17,262 bases of DNA, from NCBI GenBank assembly GCA_964351905.1, contig CAYGPG010000036.1, positions 1 to 17,262 of the forward strand. The letters are read 5' to 3'. How positions within the stretch are numbered: position 1 is the stretch's first letter; each line of letters begins with the position of its first letter. Below are positions 1 to 7,615 of this stretch, in pieces. The notes beneath the pieces were generated by a model, which ran no database searches, was not told the DNA's origin, and saw only the letters and a list, made by a program, of their open reading frames with translations. The stretch is from GCA-2708415 sp964351905. Lineage in GTDB: Bacteria > Pseudomonadota > Alphaproteobacteria > Micavibrionales > Micavibrionaceae. The position numbers and the translations under genes are program-made.

Positions 1-12
1 GATAATCAGGAA

Positions 13-1002
13 ATGATTAAAAAGAATAAGATGGATCGTAACATCGCGCTCGAAGCGGTACGTGTAACCGAAGCGGCAGCGTTGGCGGCCTCCAAAATGG
101 TCGGGCGTGGCGATGAAAAAGCAGCCGATGCCGCCGCCGTGGATGCCATGCGCGATGCGCTTAATTCCCTAAATATCACAGGTCGTGTTGTGATTGGCGA
201 AGGGGAGCGTGACGAGGCACCGATGCTTTATATTGGTGAAGAAGTAGGCGCAGGTGGCCCAGAAGTAGACATTGCGCTTGATCCTTTGGAAGGAACAACG
301 ATTACGGCCAAGGGTGGACAAAATGCTTTGGCAGTGATGGCGATGGCGGATAAAGATGGATTTTTGAATGCGCCAGATACCTACATGCAAAAAATGGCAG
401 TAGGCCCGGGTATTTCGCCTAATGTATTGGACTTAGACGCGCCGATTGAAGAGGTCTTGAAAAAGATTTCCAAAGAAAAAGATGCGCATATCGAAGATTT
501 ACTCGTTTGTGTTTTGGATCGTCCGCGTCACGAAGATATCATAAATGGTATTCGTAAAGCGGGCGCACGTATCAACTTAATTGACGATGGTGACGTCAGC
601 GCGGTGATTGCTACCACCGAAGCCGAAACTGGGATTGATCTTTATGTCGGTACTGGCGGCGCGCCCGAAGGCGTGTTGGCGGCGGCGGCGCTACAATGCG
701 TCGGCGGTGCTATGTTGGGGCGTTTGGTGTTTCGTAATGACGATGAGCGTGCCCGCGCTGATAAATGGGGCATAACAGATTATAATAAAATTTATACAAC
801 TAACGATTTGGCAAAACCTGATAATGTTATGTTCGCGGCGACAGGTGTGACTACGGGTTCTATGCTTCAAGGTGTGCGACGTTATCCGGGCGGTGCAGTC
901 ACACATTCTATCGTGATGAGGTCAAAATCAGGTACGACGCGCTACATTAAATCGACGCATAACTTTAACCGTAAAACGGGTTTTGACCCGCAAGATGAAT
1001 AA
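13..1002 (+). CDS. glpX: Class II fructose-1,6-bisphosphatase GlpX
   Basis: This enzyme removes the 1-phosphate of fructose-1,6-bisphosphate to give fructose-6-phosphate, a cytosolic step of gluconeogenesis. The 329 residues fit the usual length of the family. Visible family motifs are GEGERDEAPM near residues 62-71, the metal/phosphate-site motif DPLEGTT at 90-96, and GTGGAPEGV near 214-222. The start at 13 has a purine run (AGGAA) directly against the ATG. A second ATG at 31 begins MDRNIALE, which resembles the usual N-terminus of alphaproteobacterial GlpX, so the first six residues may be extra. The gene overlaps recJ by 8 bases, which suggests co-transcription and translational coupling. 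Only 12 bases lie upstream, so the promoter and the upstream neighbour are outside the window. Confidence 0.95.
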   Translation: MIKKNKMDRNIALEAVRVTEAAALAASKMVGRGDEKAADAAAVDAMRDALNSLNITGRVVIGEGERDEAPMLYIGEEVGAGGPEVDIALDPLEGTTITAKGGQNALAVMAMADKDGFLNAPDTYMQKMAVGPGISPNVLDLDAPIEEVLKKISKEKDAHIEDLLVCVLDRPRHEDIINGIRKAGARINLIDDGDVSAVIATTEAETGIDLYVGTGGAPEGVLAAAALQCVGGAMLGRLVFRNDDERARADKWGITDYNKIYTTNDLAKPDNVMFAATGVTTGSMLQGVRRYPGGAVTHSIVMRSKSGTTRYIKSTHNFNRKTGFDPQDE

Positions 1003-2827
1003 TCCTTCTTCTGCCGTACTGAATATTGAACGCTCACTTGGTGATAAAAGATGGAGCATTAAAGCGGCTGACGAAAACACGGTTACGCATATCGCGCAAA
1101 ATTATAATTTACCTGAATTTGTAGCGCGTATGTTGGTGCAACGCGGCGTTGAAAAAAACGGCGTCGAAGGTTTTTTAAACCCGACATTGCGTGATCATTT
1201 TCCTGATCCTTTTTCATTCATGGGTATGCGCGAATTTGCCGATGATATGGCGGACGCCATTATGAACGGCACGCCAATAGGAATTTTTGCAGATTTTGAT
1301 GTAGACGGTGCAACGTCGGCGGCTATTCTCACGCGGTTCTTACGCCATTTTGGGATTGAACCGCCGGTCTATATTCCTGATCGTTTAACGGAAGGCTATG
1401 GCCCCAGTGCTGAGGCGATGCAGTCTTTAAAAGACCAAGGCGCAGAATTTGTTATCATGGCTGATTGTGGAATTACGGCGTTTGGTCCGTTGCAGGCGGC
1501 GCATGATATGGGGTTGCGAGTAGCGGTCTTTGACCATCATGAACCAGAAGATCAATTGCCCAATGCGGCGCATATTATTAATCCCAAACGGCATGATGAT
1601 GCATCTGGGTTGGATATGCTCGCAGCTTGCGGGGTGAGCTTTATGGCGTGCGTGGCGATCAACAGCGCCCTTCGTGATAAAGGATATTTTGTAGATGATA
1701 AAACCGAAGCCCCACTCAAATCATGGATGGATTTGGTGGCACTTGGCACGGTTTGCGACATGGTGCCGTTAAAAGGTGTTAACCGTCTGTTTGTGAAGAC
1801 AGGTTTTGATCAAATGCGTCACCGTAATAATGCTGGCATTAACGCGCTATGTTTAGTAGGCAAGATTGAAAAATTGCCTGAACCGAAAGACGCAGGATGG
1901 TCGATGGGGCCGCGTATTAACGCGGGCTCACGCGTTCATCGCTCAGACCTTGGCGCAAAATTACTTTCCACCGATGAGGAAGAAGAAGCACAATCCATTG
2001 CGTGGGCATTGGAGGAATGCAATCAAGAACGTAAAAAAATTCAATCAAACATGATGCAAGTGGCCTTAAATAAAGTTGAATTTTTAAAAGGCAATTACGA
2101 TGATTTTATCTTTGTCGATGATGAAAGTTTTCATTCAGGCCTCAGTGGTTTGGTCGCAGGACGCCTTAAAGATAAATACGAAAAGCCTGCCATCGTCGTC
2201 ACCTATGTTGAAAATGAACAAGGTGTGTTGGAAGGGCGTGGCTCTGGTCGTTCTATCAAAGGCGTGAATATGGCCGATATTTTTATCGCTGCGCGCAATG
2301 AAAATATTGTGGAAAATGGCGGTGGACATGCTATGGCAGGCGGCTTTACGGTTATGCCTGATAAATTAAATGCGTTTAAAGAATTTATTGGTGCCTATAT
2401 CAAAGATTTAAAAAATAAACCTGATGAAGTTCCTGAATTAGAAATTGATTCCATCGCCACCGTGCGCGGCGCAAAACCAGAATTTATTAAATTATTGAAT
2501 ACAAGTGTAGGGCCGTTTGGCATGGGTAATCCCGAACCTATTTTTGCGTTGGCGGATGTGCAAATCAATAATGTCGATGTGATGAAAGATAAACATATCC
2601 GTTTGATGATAAGTGATGCAGAAGGCGGCACGCGTATGAAGGGTGTTTTCTTTAGTGGTGTAGGAACAGCTCTTGGAGATATGCTGTTAAAAAATTCACG
2701 CAATACAAATTTTCATCTAGTGGGACAATTTCAAATCAACAATTGGCAAGGGCGCGAAAGCGTTGAATTTCATCTGATAGACGGCATGAATTCCATCGCC
2801 AATAATCTTCAGCAACAAGCAGGGTAA
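995..2827 (+). CDS. recJ: Single-stranded-DNA-specific 5'-3' exonuclease RecJ
   Basis: RecJ degrades single-stranded DNA 5' to 3' in recombinational repair (RecFOR pathway) and mismatch repair. The 610 residues carry the DHH-phosphoesterase motifs in order: DFDVDGATS from residue 100 (metal-binding aspartates), DCGI near 157, DHH at 180-182 and DMVP near 255. A DHHA1 domain follows with GRGSGRS and GGGHAMAGG near 442-449, then a C-terminal OB-fold region starting around FGMGNPEP. I chose the ATG at 995, which overlaps the glpX stop codon (1000-1002). A TTG at 983 in the same frame would add only four residues and has no better ribosome site. There is no strong Shine-Dalgarno sequence, which fits coupling to glpX translation. 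A stop 7 bases before the next ATG places the following transporter in the same transcript. Confidence 0.95.
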   Translation: MNNPSSAVLNIERSLGDKRWSIKAADENTVTHIAQNYNLPEFVARMLVQRGVEKNGVEGFLNPTLRDHFPDPFSFMGMREFADDMADAIMNGTPIGIFADFDVDGATSAAILTRFLRHFGIEPPVYIPDRLTEGYGPSAEAMQSLKDQGAEFVIMADCGITAFGPLQAAHDMGLRVAVFDHHEPEDQLPNAAHIINPKRHDDASGLDMLAACGVSFMACVAINSALRDKGYFVDDKTEAPLKSWMDLVALGTVCDMVPLKGVNRLFVKTGFDQMRHRNNAGINALCLVGKIEKLPEPKDAGWSMGPRINAGSRVHRSDLGAKLLSTDEEEEAQSIAWALEECNQERKKIQSNMMQVALNKVEFLKGNYDDFIFVDDESFHSGLSGLVAGRLKDKYEKPAIVVTYVENEQGVLEGRGSGRSIKGVNMADIFIAARNENIVENGGGHAMAGGFTVMPDKLNAFKEFIGAYIKDLKNKPDEVPELEIDSIATVRGAKPEFIKLLNTSVGPFGMGNPEPIFALADVQINNVDVMKDKHIRLMISDAEGGTRMKGVFFSGVGTALGDMLLKNSRNTNFHLVGQFQINNWQGRESVEFHLIDGMNSIANNLQQQAG

Positions 2828-2834
2828 TAAGAGC

Positions 2835-3737
2835 ATGAAAACTTGGATTGAGAATAATTTTGCGTGGTGCTTGTTATTGGGCGGTCTTTTGGGTTTTTTT
2901 ATTCCATCTTTCGACGATACTGCTAATTATATTATTATCTTTTTAATTGCAGGTTTGGTTTATTTTGCCTGCCCAAGCGTTAAGAAAAATGAACTCATCA
3001 ATATCGATATTTTCCAAGTCGGCGTGTTTAGTTTTTTAAGATATGCCATTTTTCCGATTGTTTTATATTATATAACTCTTCAAACTTTTCCTGAATATGC
3101 GATAGGAGTATTGCTCCTATCTTTAATGCCAGCGGCAATGGCGGTGGCTTCCTTGGCTATGATTAGCGGTGGTAAACCGTCATTAGGGATCTCGATTACA
3201 GTTATTTCTAGTTTTTTAGCACCGGCCATCGTTCCTGCTATGTTTGGGTTTTTGGGACATCAAGTTGATGTGAATGAGTTTGCGTTGTTTTTAACTTTGG
3301 CTGTTGTAGTTTTTACCCCGTTCATTATTTATTTTTATGGAACTAGCCGCATTGAAAGCCATAAAAAGTGGGTAATGAATGTTGGTAAGGCAGGTTCTAT
3401 AATTTTTATGGCACTTATTTTACTTGTTGTGGTGTCTTCTTATAAAGGTCAATTATTAAGTGACTATCCTTTATTGATAAAAGGGATGGGAGTAATGTTT
3501 GTTTTGTTCGGCTTGTTTTACGCCTTTGGATTTGTGTTTTCATATTTCTTACCCAAAGAGCAACGTGCGGCTTACGTTTACTCCTCTGGCGCAATCAATA
3601 ATGGATTGGCGATTGGGTTGTCTTTTATATATTTCAGTCCAGAAACGACTTTCTTCGTCGCTATAAGCGAAATTGTGTGGTGCGTTTACGTCGCCGCCAC
3701 ACAATGGTATTTCACTAAGCAATCAAAAGCAGAGTAA
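2835..3737 (+). CDS. Sodium-dependent BASS-family (bile acid:Na+ symporter-like) transporter
   Basis: This is a polytopic inner-membrane protein of 300 residues with about nine or ten hydrophobic segments, matching the size of the bile acid:sodium symporter superfamily. Family-like stretches are ASLAMISGGKPSLGISITVIS around residues 105-125 (core transport helix with a Gly/Pro break) and SGAINNGLAIGLSFIYFSPE near the C-terminus, which resembles the Na+-binding region of BASS proteins. The substrate cannot be told from sequence; bacterial members move bile acids, pantoate, pyruvate or other organic anions. It starts 7 bases after recJ with a weak AAGAG ribosome site and probably rides on the glpX-recJ transcript. 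Its stop codon lies 4 bases from the stop of the convergent TPR-sulfotransferase gene. A perfect 8-bp hairpin sits inside the coding sequence at 3101-3121. Confidence 0.8.
   Translation: MKTWIENNFAWCLLLGGLLGFFIPSFDDTANYIIIFLIAGLVYFACPSVKKNELINIDIFQVGVFSFLRYAIFPIVLYYITLQTFPEYAIGVLLLSLMPAAMAVASLAMISGGKPSLGISITVISSFLAPAIVPAMFGFLGHQVDVNEFALFLTLAVVVFTPFIIYFYGTSRIESHKKWVMNVGKAGSIIFMALILLVVVSSYKGQLLSDYPLLIKGMGVMFVLFGLFYAFGFVFSYFLPKEQRAAYVYSSGAINNGLAIGLSFIYFSPETTFFVAISEIVWCVYVAATQWYFTKQSKAE
3101..3121 (+). repeat. Perfect 8-bp inverted repeat inside the BASS transporter gene
   Basis: GATAGGAG (3101-3108) and CTCCTATC (3114-3121) are exact reverse complements around a 5-base loop (TATTG), followed by TTTAA. 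In RNA this would be a compact hairpin within the coding region. It encodes hydrophobic residues (AIGVLLLSL), so it may be chance codon choice. No function is established. Confidence 0.5.
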
Positions 3738-3741
3738 ATGA

Positions 3742-6132
3742 CTAAACTACTTTTTGTTTCCCGTCTTCAGTAATGAATTTTTTAAGCGGATCAGCTAATT
3801 CTTTGAGCGGTTCTTCGTAACGTTTCCATGCCTCGACAGAGGTTTGGTAAATTGGTTTTGTTACTTGATTTTTACTTGCTGTCAGGACTGCGCGTTTTTG
3901 CTTGTGCGGTGTTAAACAAGCGTCGTCCCATTCTAAGCCCGCGAAATCAATTAATTTGCGTGCCTGATTTTCAAAATCACCAACAGTATCCTCATAGTTA
4001 ATCTCAAGAAAACGATCTGGTAGATGTTCTCTCCAATAAGCTAATGTCTCCATATAAAGTTCATAGTGTTCGGCCATTGCTTTCATGTTGTATGACCAAC
4101 TATGGCCACGGGCAAAGAGCTGTTTGTAACATGAGAGGCAGGTATCAATTGGATGCCTGCGCGTATGTATAATCTTTGCATTAGGCATGGCGCATGCAAT
4201 TAATCCGATCTTGGTATAATTGCCAGGCATTTTATCTGTAATACGTTTGGCTGTTTTTGATTCTTCAGAAATTTTCCGAATTTCATCAATGTAACGTTGT
4301 CCAATTTCTTTCATGTTGTCTTCTGACAGCATATTATAGTCTTTTTCGATCGTAGAAAGATGGTGAAGTTCCCCTGCACCAAATACATCTGGATGCGATG
4401 AGATGATTTGTTCTGTGAGTGTGGTGCCAGAACGCGGCATTCCCACAATGAAAATAGGAGTTTCGTCTTTTATACCAGTGCCTTTAAAGCGTTGGAGATT
4501 TTTCGGCGTCCAAATAACTTCAATATTTTTGAAACCTGTTCTTTGTTCCTTTGGGCTGAAAGGAACGCTCGAAAATTTAATATCATTTCCTTTTTTCAAA
4601 TATTGAAAAGAGTTTTTATAATCTTTTATGTCTTCATAAGCCTTAAATAGTGCGAAGTTAAGTCCTACGGCTTGTTGCTCACCATGTTTACTAATTTTAT
4701 CTTGAAGCTCTTTCATTTGTTTGAACTCAGGATCGTCTGCCTTAAACTTTTTAAGCTTTGATAAGGTGTAATAAAGGTAGGGTAGGTTCGGATTTATTTC
4801 GATTGCTTTTCTCGCGCAATCAATCGCCTCATCTTTTCTGTTAAGGGATTGAAGTATTTCGGATTTTGTTGCGATAGCAGCGGCAAAATCAGGTTTTATT
4901 TTCAACGCCTTTTCCAATAATTCAAGAGCATCATCCATGATGTTAGCCATATAGAGAATCATGGCTTTACGGTGATAAATTTCTGGAGAATCTTTATTAA
5001 TTTCCAGTGCTTTATCTACATATTCTAATGCGTCATCAATTCTGTTTAACTTTTCTAAAACGTTTGCAAATTTAAGGTATACCCGCGATGTGGGAGGAGC
5101 GAGCTCTATGGCTTTTTCAAATAAAGCTTCAGCATCGGCTAACTTGTCCATTTTGAATAGAATATCAGCAAGATCAATGTGTGCTTCAGCTGATTCTGGA
5201 CTGACTTTTATGGCGCGCTGCGCCATTTTTTCGGCCTCTAAAAGATTGTTAGTTTCAGAGAGGGCAACAGCTAAATTTGATAAAAACTCAACATTATTTT
5301 TGTCAAATGATACTGCGTATTTCAAAGATGTAATCGCTTCGTCATATTTAACTTGATCAATCAAAGCCATGGCTAGGTTAAAGTGAGCTTGTGCGTAATC
5401 AGGTTTGATGTTGGTGAGTTTGCGGTATATTTCTTCTGCTTTTTTTGAATTTCCCAGTGCCCTTTCAGAATTCGCAAAATTGAGAAGTGCCTGAGGATTT
5501 TCCGGGCTAATCTCTAATGCTTTTGTACCGTATTCGTTTGCTTTTTTATACTGCTCTAATTCGTTATAGGCATTCGTTATATTCGATAAGGCGCCCACAT
5601 TTTCTGGGTTTGTAGCAATAACCTTCTCCCAGCATTCAATAGCTTTTTCTTGTTGCTCTAACTTTGCGTACGCATTTCCTAGATTTGTAAGGCACCCTTG
5701 TTCTTCGGGCTCAATTTCGATTCCCTTTAAACAAGATTCTTTTGCCTTTTCGTATTGGCCAAGCATCCAATACGCATTCCCCATGTTGCTGTAAACTTGA
5801 GCAAAATCAGGGTCTATTTTTAATGCTTTTTCCCATTTTTCAATGGCTTCGGCATGTCTTCCTAACTCTCCTAGGATGACACCATATATATTCCAAGTGT
5901 CTTGATTCCCTTTTTCTTGCTCTATTGCTCTTTCAATATGCTCTAAGGCTTCTTCAAACTCCCCACGTTGGTATTCAATAACGGAGATGTAATGGAGGCT
6001 TGCAAAATCATCCGGAACGGAATTTAGAATGTCTAAATAGACTTGATGGGCAAGGTTAAGATTGCCAGAAAGATGATGTTTTCTGGCAAGAAGAAGGGCG
6101 TCTTGATGTGTTACTTGGTTGGCCTGTGTCAT
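3742..6132 (-). CDS. TPR-repeat sulfotransferase family protein
   Basis: This 796-residue cytoplasmic-type protein has no signal peptide. Residues about 11-450 form roughly 13 consecutive 34-residue tetratricopeptide units with the usual W/Y-G-A-P pattern (for example AQVYSNMGNAYWMLGQYEKA), a superhelix for binding proteins or long glycan/peptide substrates. The C-terminal part is a PAPS-dependent sulfotransferase: the 5'-phosphosulfate loop GMPRSGTT is at 564-571, and RRHPIDTCLSCYK near 655-668 matches the 3'-phosphate-binding region. By family it moves sulfate from PAPS to an acceptor that cannot be named from sequence. The gene is divergent from the pilin operon across a 228-base AT-rich spacer and convergent with the BASS gene. 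The start at 6132 has no recognisable Shine-Dalgarno site, but no other Met lies before the first TPR unit. Confidence 0.88.
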   Translation of the reverse strand: MTQANQVTHQDALLLARKHHLSGNLNLAHQVYLDILNSVPDDFASLHYISVIEYQRGEFEEALEHIERAIEQEKGNQDTWNIYGVILGELGRHAEAIEKWEKALKIDPDFAQVYSNMGNAYWMLGQYEKAKESCLKGIEIEPEEQGCLTNLGNAYAKLEQQEKAIECWEKVIATNPENVGALSNITNAYNELEQYKKANEYGTKALEISPENPQALLNFANSERALGNSKKAEEIYRKLTNIKPDYAQAHFNLAMALIDQVKYDEAITSLKYAVSFDKNNVEFLSNLAVALSETNNLLEAEKMAQRAIKVSPESAEAHIDLADILFKMDKLADAEALFEKAIELAPPTSRVYLKFANVLEKLNRIDDALEYVDKALEINKDSPEIYHRKAMILYMANIMDDALELLEKALKIKPDFAAAIATKSEILQSLNRKDEAIDCARKAIEINPNLPYLYYTLSKLKKFKADDPEFKQMKELQDKISKHGEQQAVGLNFALFKAYEDIKDYKNSFQYLKKGNDIKFSSVPFSPKEQRTGFKNIEVIWTPKNLQRFKGTGIKDETPIFIVGMPRSGTTLTEQIISSHPDVFGAGELHHLSTIEKDYNMLSEDNMKEIGQRYIDEIRKISEESKTAKRITDKMPGNYTKIGLIACAMPNAKIIHTRRHPIDTCLSCYKQLFARGHSWSYNMKAMAEHYELYMETLAYWREHLPDRFLEINYEDTVGDFENQARKLIDFAGLEWDDACLTPHKQKRAVLTASKNQVTKPIYQTSVEAWKRYEEPLKELADPLKKFITEDGKQKVV

Positions 6133-6266
6133 ATATTTTGAGTTTTCTATAAAGTGTTTATGAAAAAAAAGAAAAGAATAATTAAAAAAGTATTTGTATA
6201 ATTAAGATGTTAACTGATATTATCATTTACAGATCATTTGTGAATTCTTAATTTAACACAAGTTTT

Positions 6267-6288
6267 TTTAGTTAAAATATTAACTAAA
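6267..6288. promoter_or_regulatory. Perfect 9-bp palindrome, candidate operator of the pilin promoter
   Basis: TTTAGTTAA (6267-6275) and TTAACTAAA (6280-6288) are exact reverse complements separated by 4 bases (AATA). The symmetric half-site with a 4-base spacer resembles the layout of CRP/FNR-family sites, although the bases do not match the FNR or CRP consensus. If transcription starts 7 bases after the TATAAT box, near 6319, the centre falls at -41.5, the class II activator position. Binding is inferred, not shown. Confidence 0.5.
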
Positions 6289-6306
6289 TTTTAGTATTTC
6301 TGAGTA

Positions 6307-6312
6307 TATAAT
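6307..6312 (+). promoter_or_regulatory. Candidate -10 box of the pilin operon promoter
   Basis: A consensus TATAAT stands 48 bases before the first pilin ATG. No good -35 hexamer lies 16-18 bases upstream (the sequence there is ACTAAAT-like and falls in the right arm of the palindrome). A perfect -10 with a missing -35 is typical of activator-dependent promoters. The region is AT-rich, so a chance match remains possible. Confidence 0.5.
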
Positions 6313-6360
6313 CATAATAACTACTTTTATAAACATCGTATTAGGAAGCGAGGATTAGCT

Positions 6361-7011
6361 ATGAAAAAACCTACGAAAGGTTTGTCAACTAAAAAGGCAA
6401 TTATGGCAGGTGCCGCACTTATTTCATTAAGTGCCGGTATAGCCCAAAAAGCGGAGGCGGCGACAGGCACAGGTGCGATGTCAGCGGTCTTGTTAACGCC
6501 AATTACCATTAGTGGTACACAATTATTACATTTTGGATCATTCACTATTGATAACGGTGGTGCCTTGGGTGGTGCTGTTACTATTGATACTGTAGGTGGT
6601 CGTACGGAGGCCGGTGGTGGTGACCTTACTTTGGTTGCAGGGGCTGGTGCTCAAAGAGCTGGTGCTGTTAGTTTGACTGGTGGGACTGGTTTAACTATTG
6701 ATGTCTCTGTTGCTGCGGGAACTGCCACAGGTACAGAGGATGGTGTCGCTATTGCAGGTGGTCATCAATTGGGATTAATCGCAACGCCAACAAGTACTGC
6801 AACAACAATGGTCGTTGGTAACTTTGTATTTGCAGCAGCCGGAGCGAACACTTCAGCATTTGTGTTGAACCCAACCAATTCCGCTGATTTTGAAGTGGTG
6901 TTAACTGCGGCAAACGCTGTGTTTCCACTTGGTGGAACCGTTTTGGTCAAAAATGGTAATACGCCTGGTACCTACACGGGTAGCTATGATTTGGTTGCAA
7001 ATTACCAGTAA
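6361..7011 (+). CDS. DUF4402 pilin-like secreted subunit, first copy
   Basis: This 216-residue protein has a signal peptide with basic residues (MKKPTKGLSTKK), a hydrophobic core and a predicted cut after A33 (AEA). The mature part is Gly/Ala/Thr-rich, predicted all-beta and free of cysteine. It matches the DUF4402 pattern: an early FGSF block, a central beta-rich region and the ending GTYTGSYDLVANYQ. That ending has Gly at -14 and Tyr at -2, the C-terminal signature by which chaperone-usher pilins are bound by their chaperone. Compared with the second copy it has about nine extra residues between the signal peptide and the shared PI-x-(I/V)-SGT block, a candidate donor strand. It has the best ribosome site of the locus (CGAGGA) and is followed by a hairpin terminator, suggesting it is the abundant major subunit. 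No receptor specificity can be read from sequence. Confidence 0.82.
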   Translation: MKKPTKGLSTKKAIMAGAALISLSAGIAQKAEAATGTGAMSAVLLTPITISGTQLLHFGSFTIDNGGALGGAVTIDTVGGRTEAGGGDLTLVAGAGAQRAGAVSLTGGTGLTIDVSVAAGTATGTEDGVAIAGGHQLGLIATPTSTATTMVVGNFVFAAAGANTSAFVLNPTNSADFEVVLTAANAVFPLGGTVLVKNGNTPGTYTGSYDLVANYQ

Positions 7012-7030
7012 TAAAATTTAAAAGCTTTTA

Positions 7031-7077
7031 AAGTGAGCGCTATCAATGTAAAATTGTGGCGCTCATTTTCGTTTTTT
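7031..7077 (+). terminator. Hairpin terminator or attenuator between the two pilin genes
   Basis: TGAGCGC (7034-7040) pairs exactly with GCGCTCA (7059-7065). The stem extends outward with a G-T and A-T pairs, and CAAT/ATTG (7044-7047 and 7053-7056) adds a short inner stem. The run TTTTCGTTTTTT follows. This is a good intrinsic terminator. Because no separate promoter is seen before the second pilin gene, it probably works by partial read-through. Confidence 0.75.
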
Positions 7078-7093
7078 GAGTTATAGGCTTTTT

Positions 7094-7603
7094 ATGATTT
7101 CTTCTATAAAAAAAATAATGAATAGTAAGGCGTTTGCCGTAATGGTGCCTTTGACCTGCGTCGCGCCTTTAGGCGTTAATGCGCAAACGCTTCCAATTGT
7201 GGTGAGCGGAACAGTTGATTTAAATTTCGGGTCTTTTTTTCTTGCCGGCGCAGGTGGTACGCTTGTTATGGATACTCTTGATACAAGATCAACCACAGGC
7301 GGTGTTAGTACAATCGCAGGTGCGGGGTTAGAGGAAAGCGGTCAAATTGCAATTATTGCATCAACGGGCTTTATTGTTACAATTTCAATAACTGCTACAA
7401 ATTATAACTTAACCAATGCTGGGGGCGATACTTTAGTAGTGAATAGTTTCAACTTGGATACAAATGCTGGTGGACGTATTATTACTAAATCAGTTGTTTC
7501 AAACCCAACTATTGTACCTTTAGGGGCGACTTTAAATGTGCCGGGCGGGTCACCTGATGGGACTTATACCGGATCTTATGATATAAATGTTATATACCAA
7601 TAA
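7094..7603 (+). CDS. DUF4402 pilin-like secreted subunit, second copy
   Basis: This 169-residue paralogue of the upstream subunit has a signal peptide cut after A30 (VNA) and a mature part starting QTLPIVVSG. It shares the FGSF block, a beta-rich glycine-containing middle and the ending GTYTGSYDINVIYQ, with Gly at -14 and Tyr at -2. It is shorter and begins almost at the conserved block, so it appears to lack the N-terminal extension of the first copy. This fits a tip or otherwise specialised subunit, which is inference. I chose the ATG at 7094 (TAGG about 7 bases upstream). A TTG at 7076 in frame would lengthen the signal peptide and lies in the terminator's T run. The chaperone gene follows 12 bases after the stop, so they are co-transcribed. 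Confidence 0.8.
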   Translation: MISSIKKIMNSKAFAVMVPLTCVAPLGVNAQTLPIVVSGTVDLNFGSFFLAGAGGTLVMDTLDTRSTTGGVSTIAGAGLEESGQIAIIASTGFIVTISITATNYNLTNAGGDTLVVNSFNLDTNAGGRIITKSVVSNPTIVPLGATLNVPGGSPDGTYTGSYDINVIYQ

Positions 7604-7615
7604 TGAGGAAATCTT

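Larger units (their letters stand above)
6133..6360. promoter_or_regulatory. Divergent AT-rich regulatory spacer
   Basis: This 228-base region separates the sulfotransferase (leftward) from the pilin operon (rightward). It is strongly AT-rich and has no reading frame of note. It holds a predicted rightward promoter (-10 at 6307-6312), a 9-bp palindrome (6267-6288), an isolated TTAACT half-site copy at 6210-6215, and a ribosome site CGAGGA at 6349-6354 before the first pilin ATG. I found no convincing leftward promoter; GATAAT read on the minus strand at 6219-6224 has no matching -35 box. Confidence 0.6.

Noticed and set aside
3738..3741. Expected bidirectional terminator between the convergent BASS and sulfotransferase genes.
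   Set aside because: The stops are only 4 bases apart, and no stem with a T run was found in the flanking sequence by eye.
4403..5356. Several plus-strand open frames inside the TPR-sulfotransferase gene.
   Set aside because: They are antisense to a long frame with clear TPR and sulfotransferase motifs and show no family features or ribosome sites.
4780..6100. Apparent tandem repeats in the TPR region.
   Set aside because: The repetition is at protein level (34-residue TPR units). The DNA units are diverged and are not a CRISPR array or a recent DNA duplication.
6923..6937. TTCCAC-TTG-GTGGAA hairpin near the 3' end of the first pilin gene.
   Set aside because: It is a 6-bp stem within coding sequence for a Pro-Leu-Gly-Gly turn, with no supporting context. 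It is probably chance.
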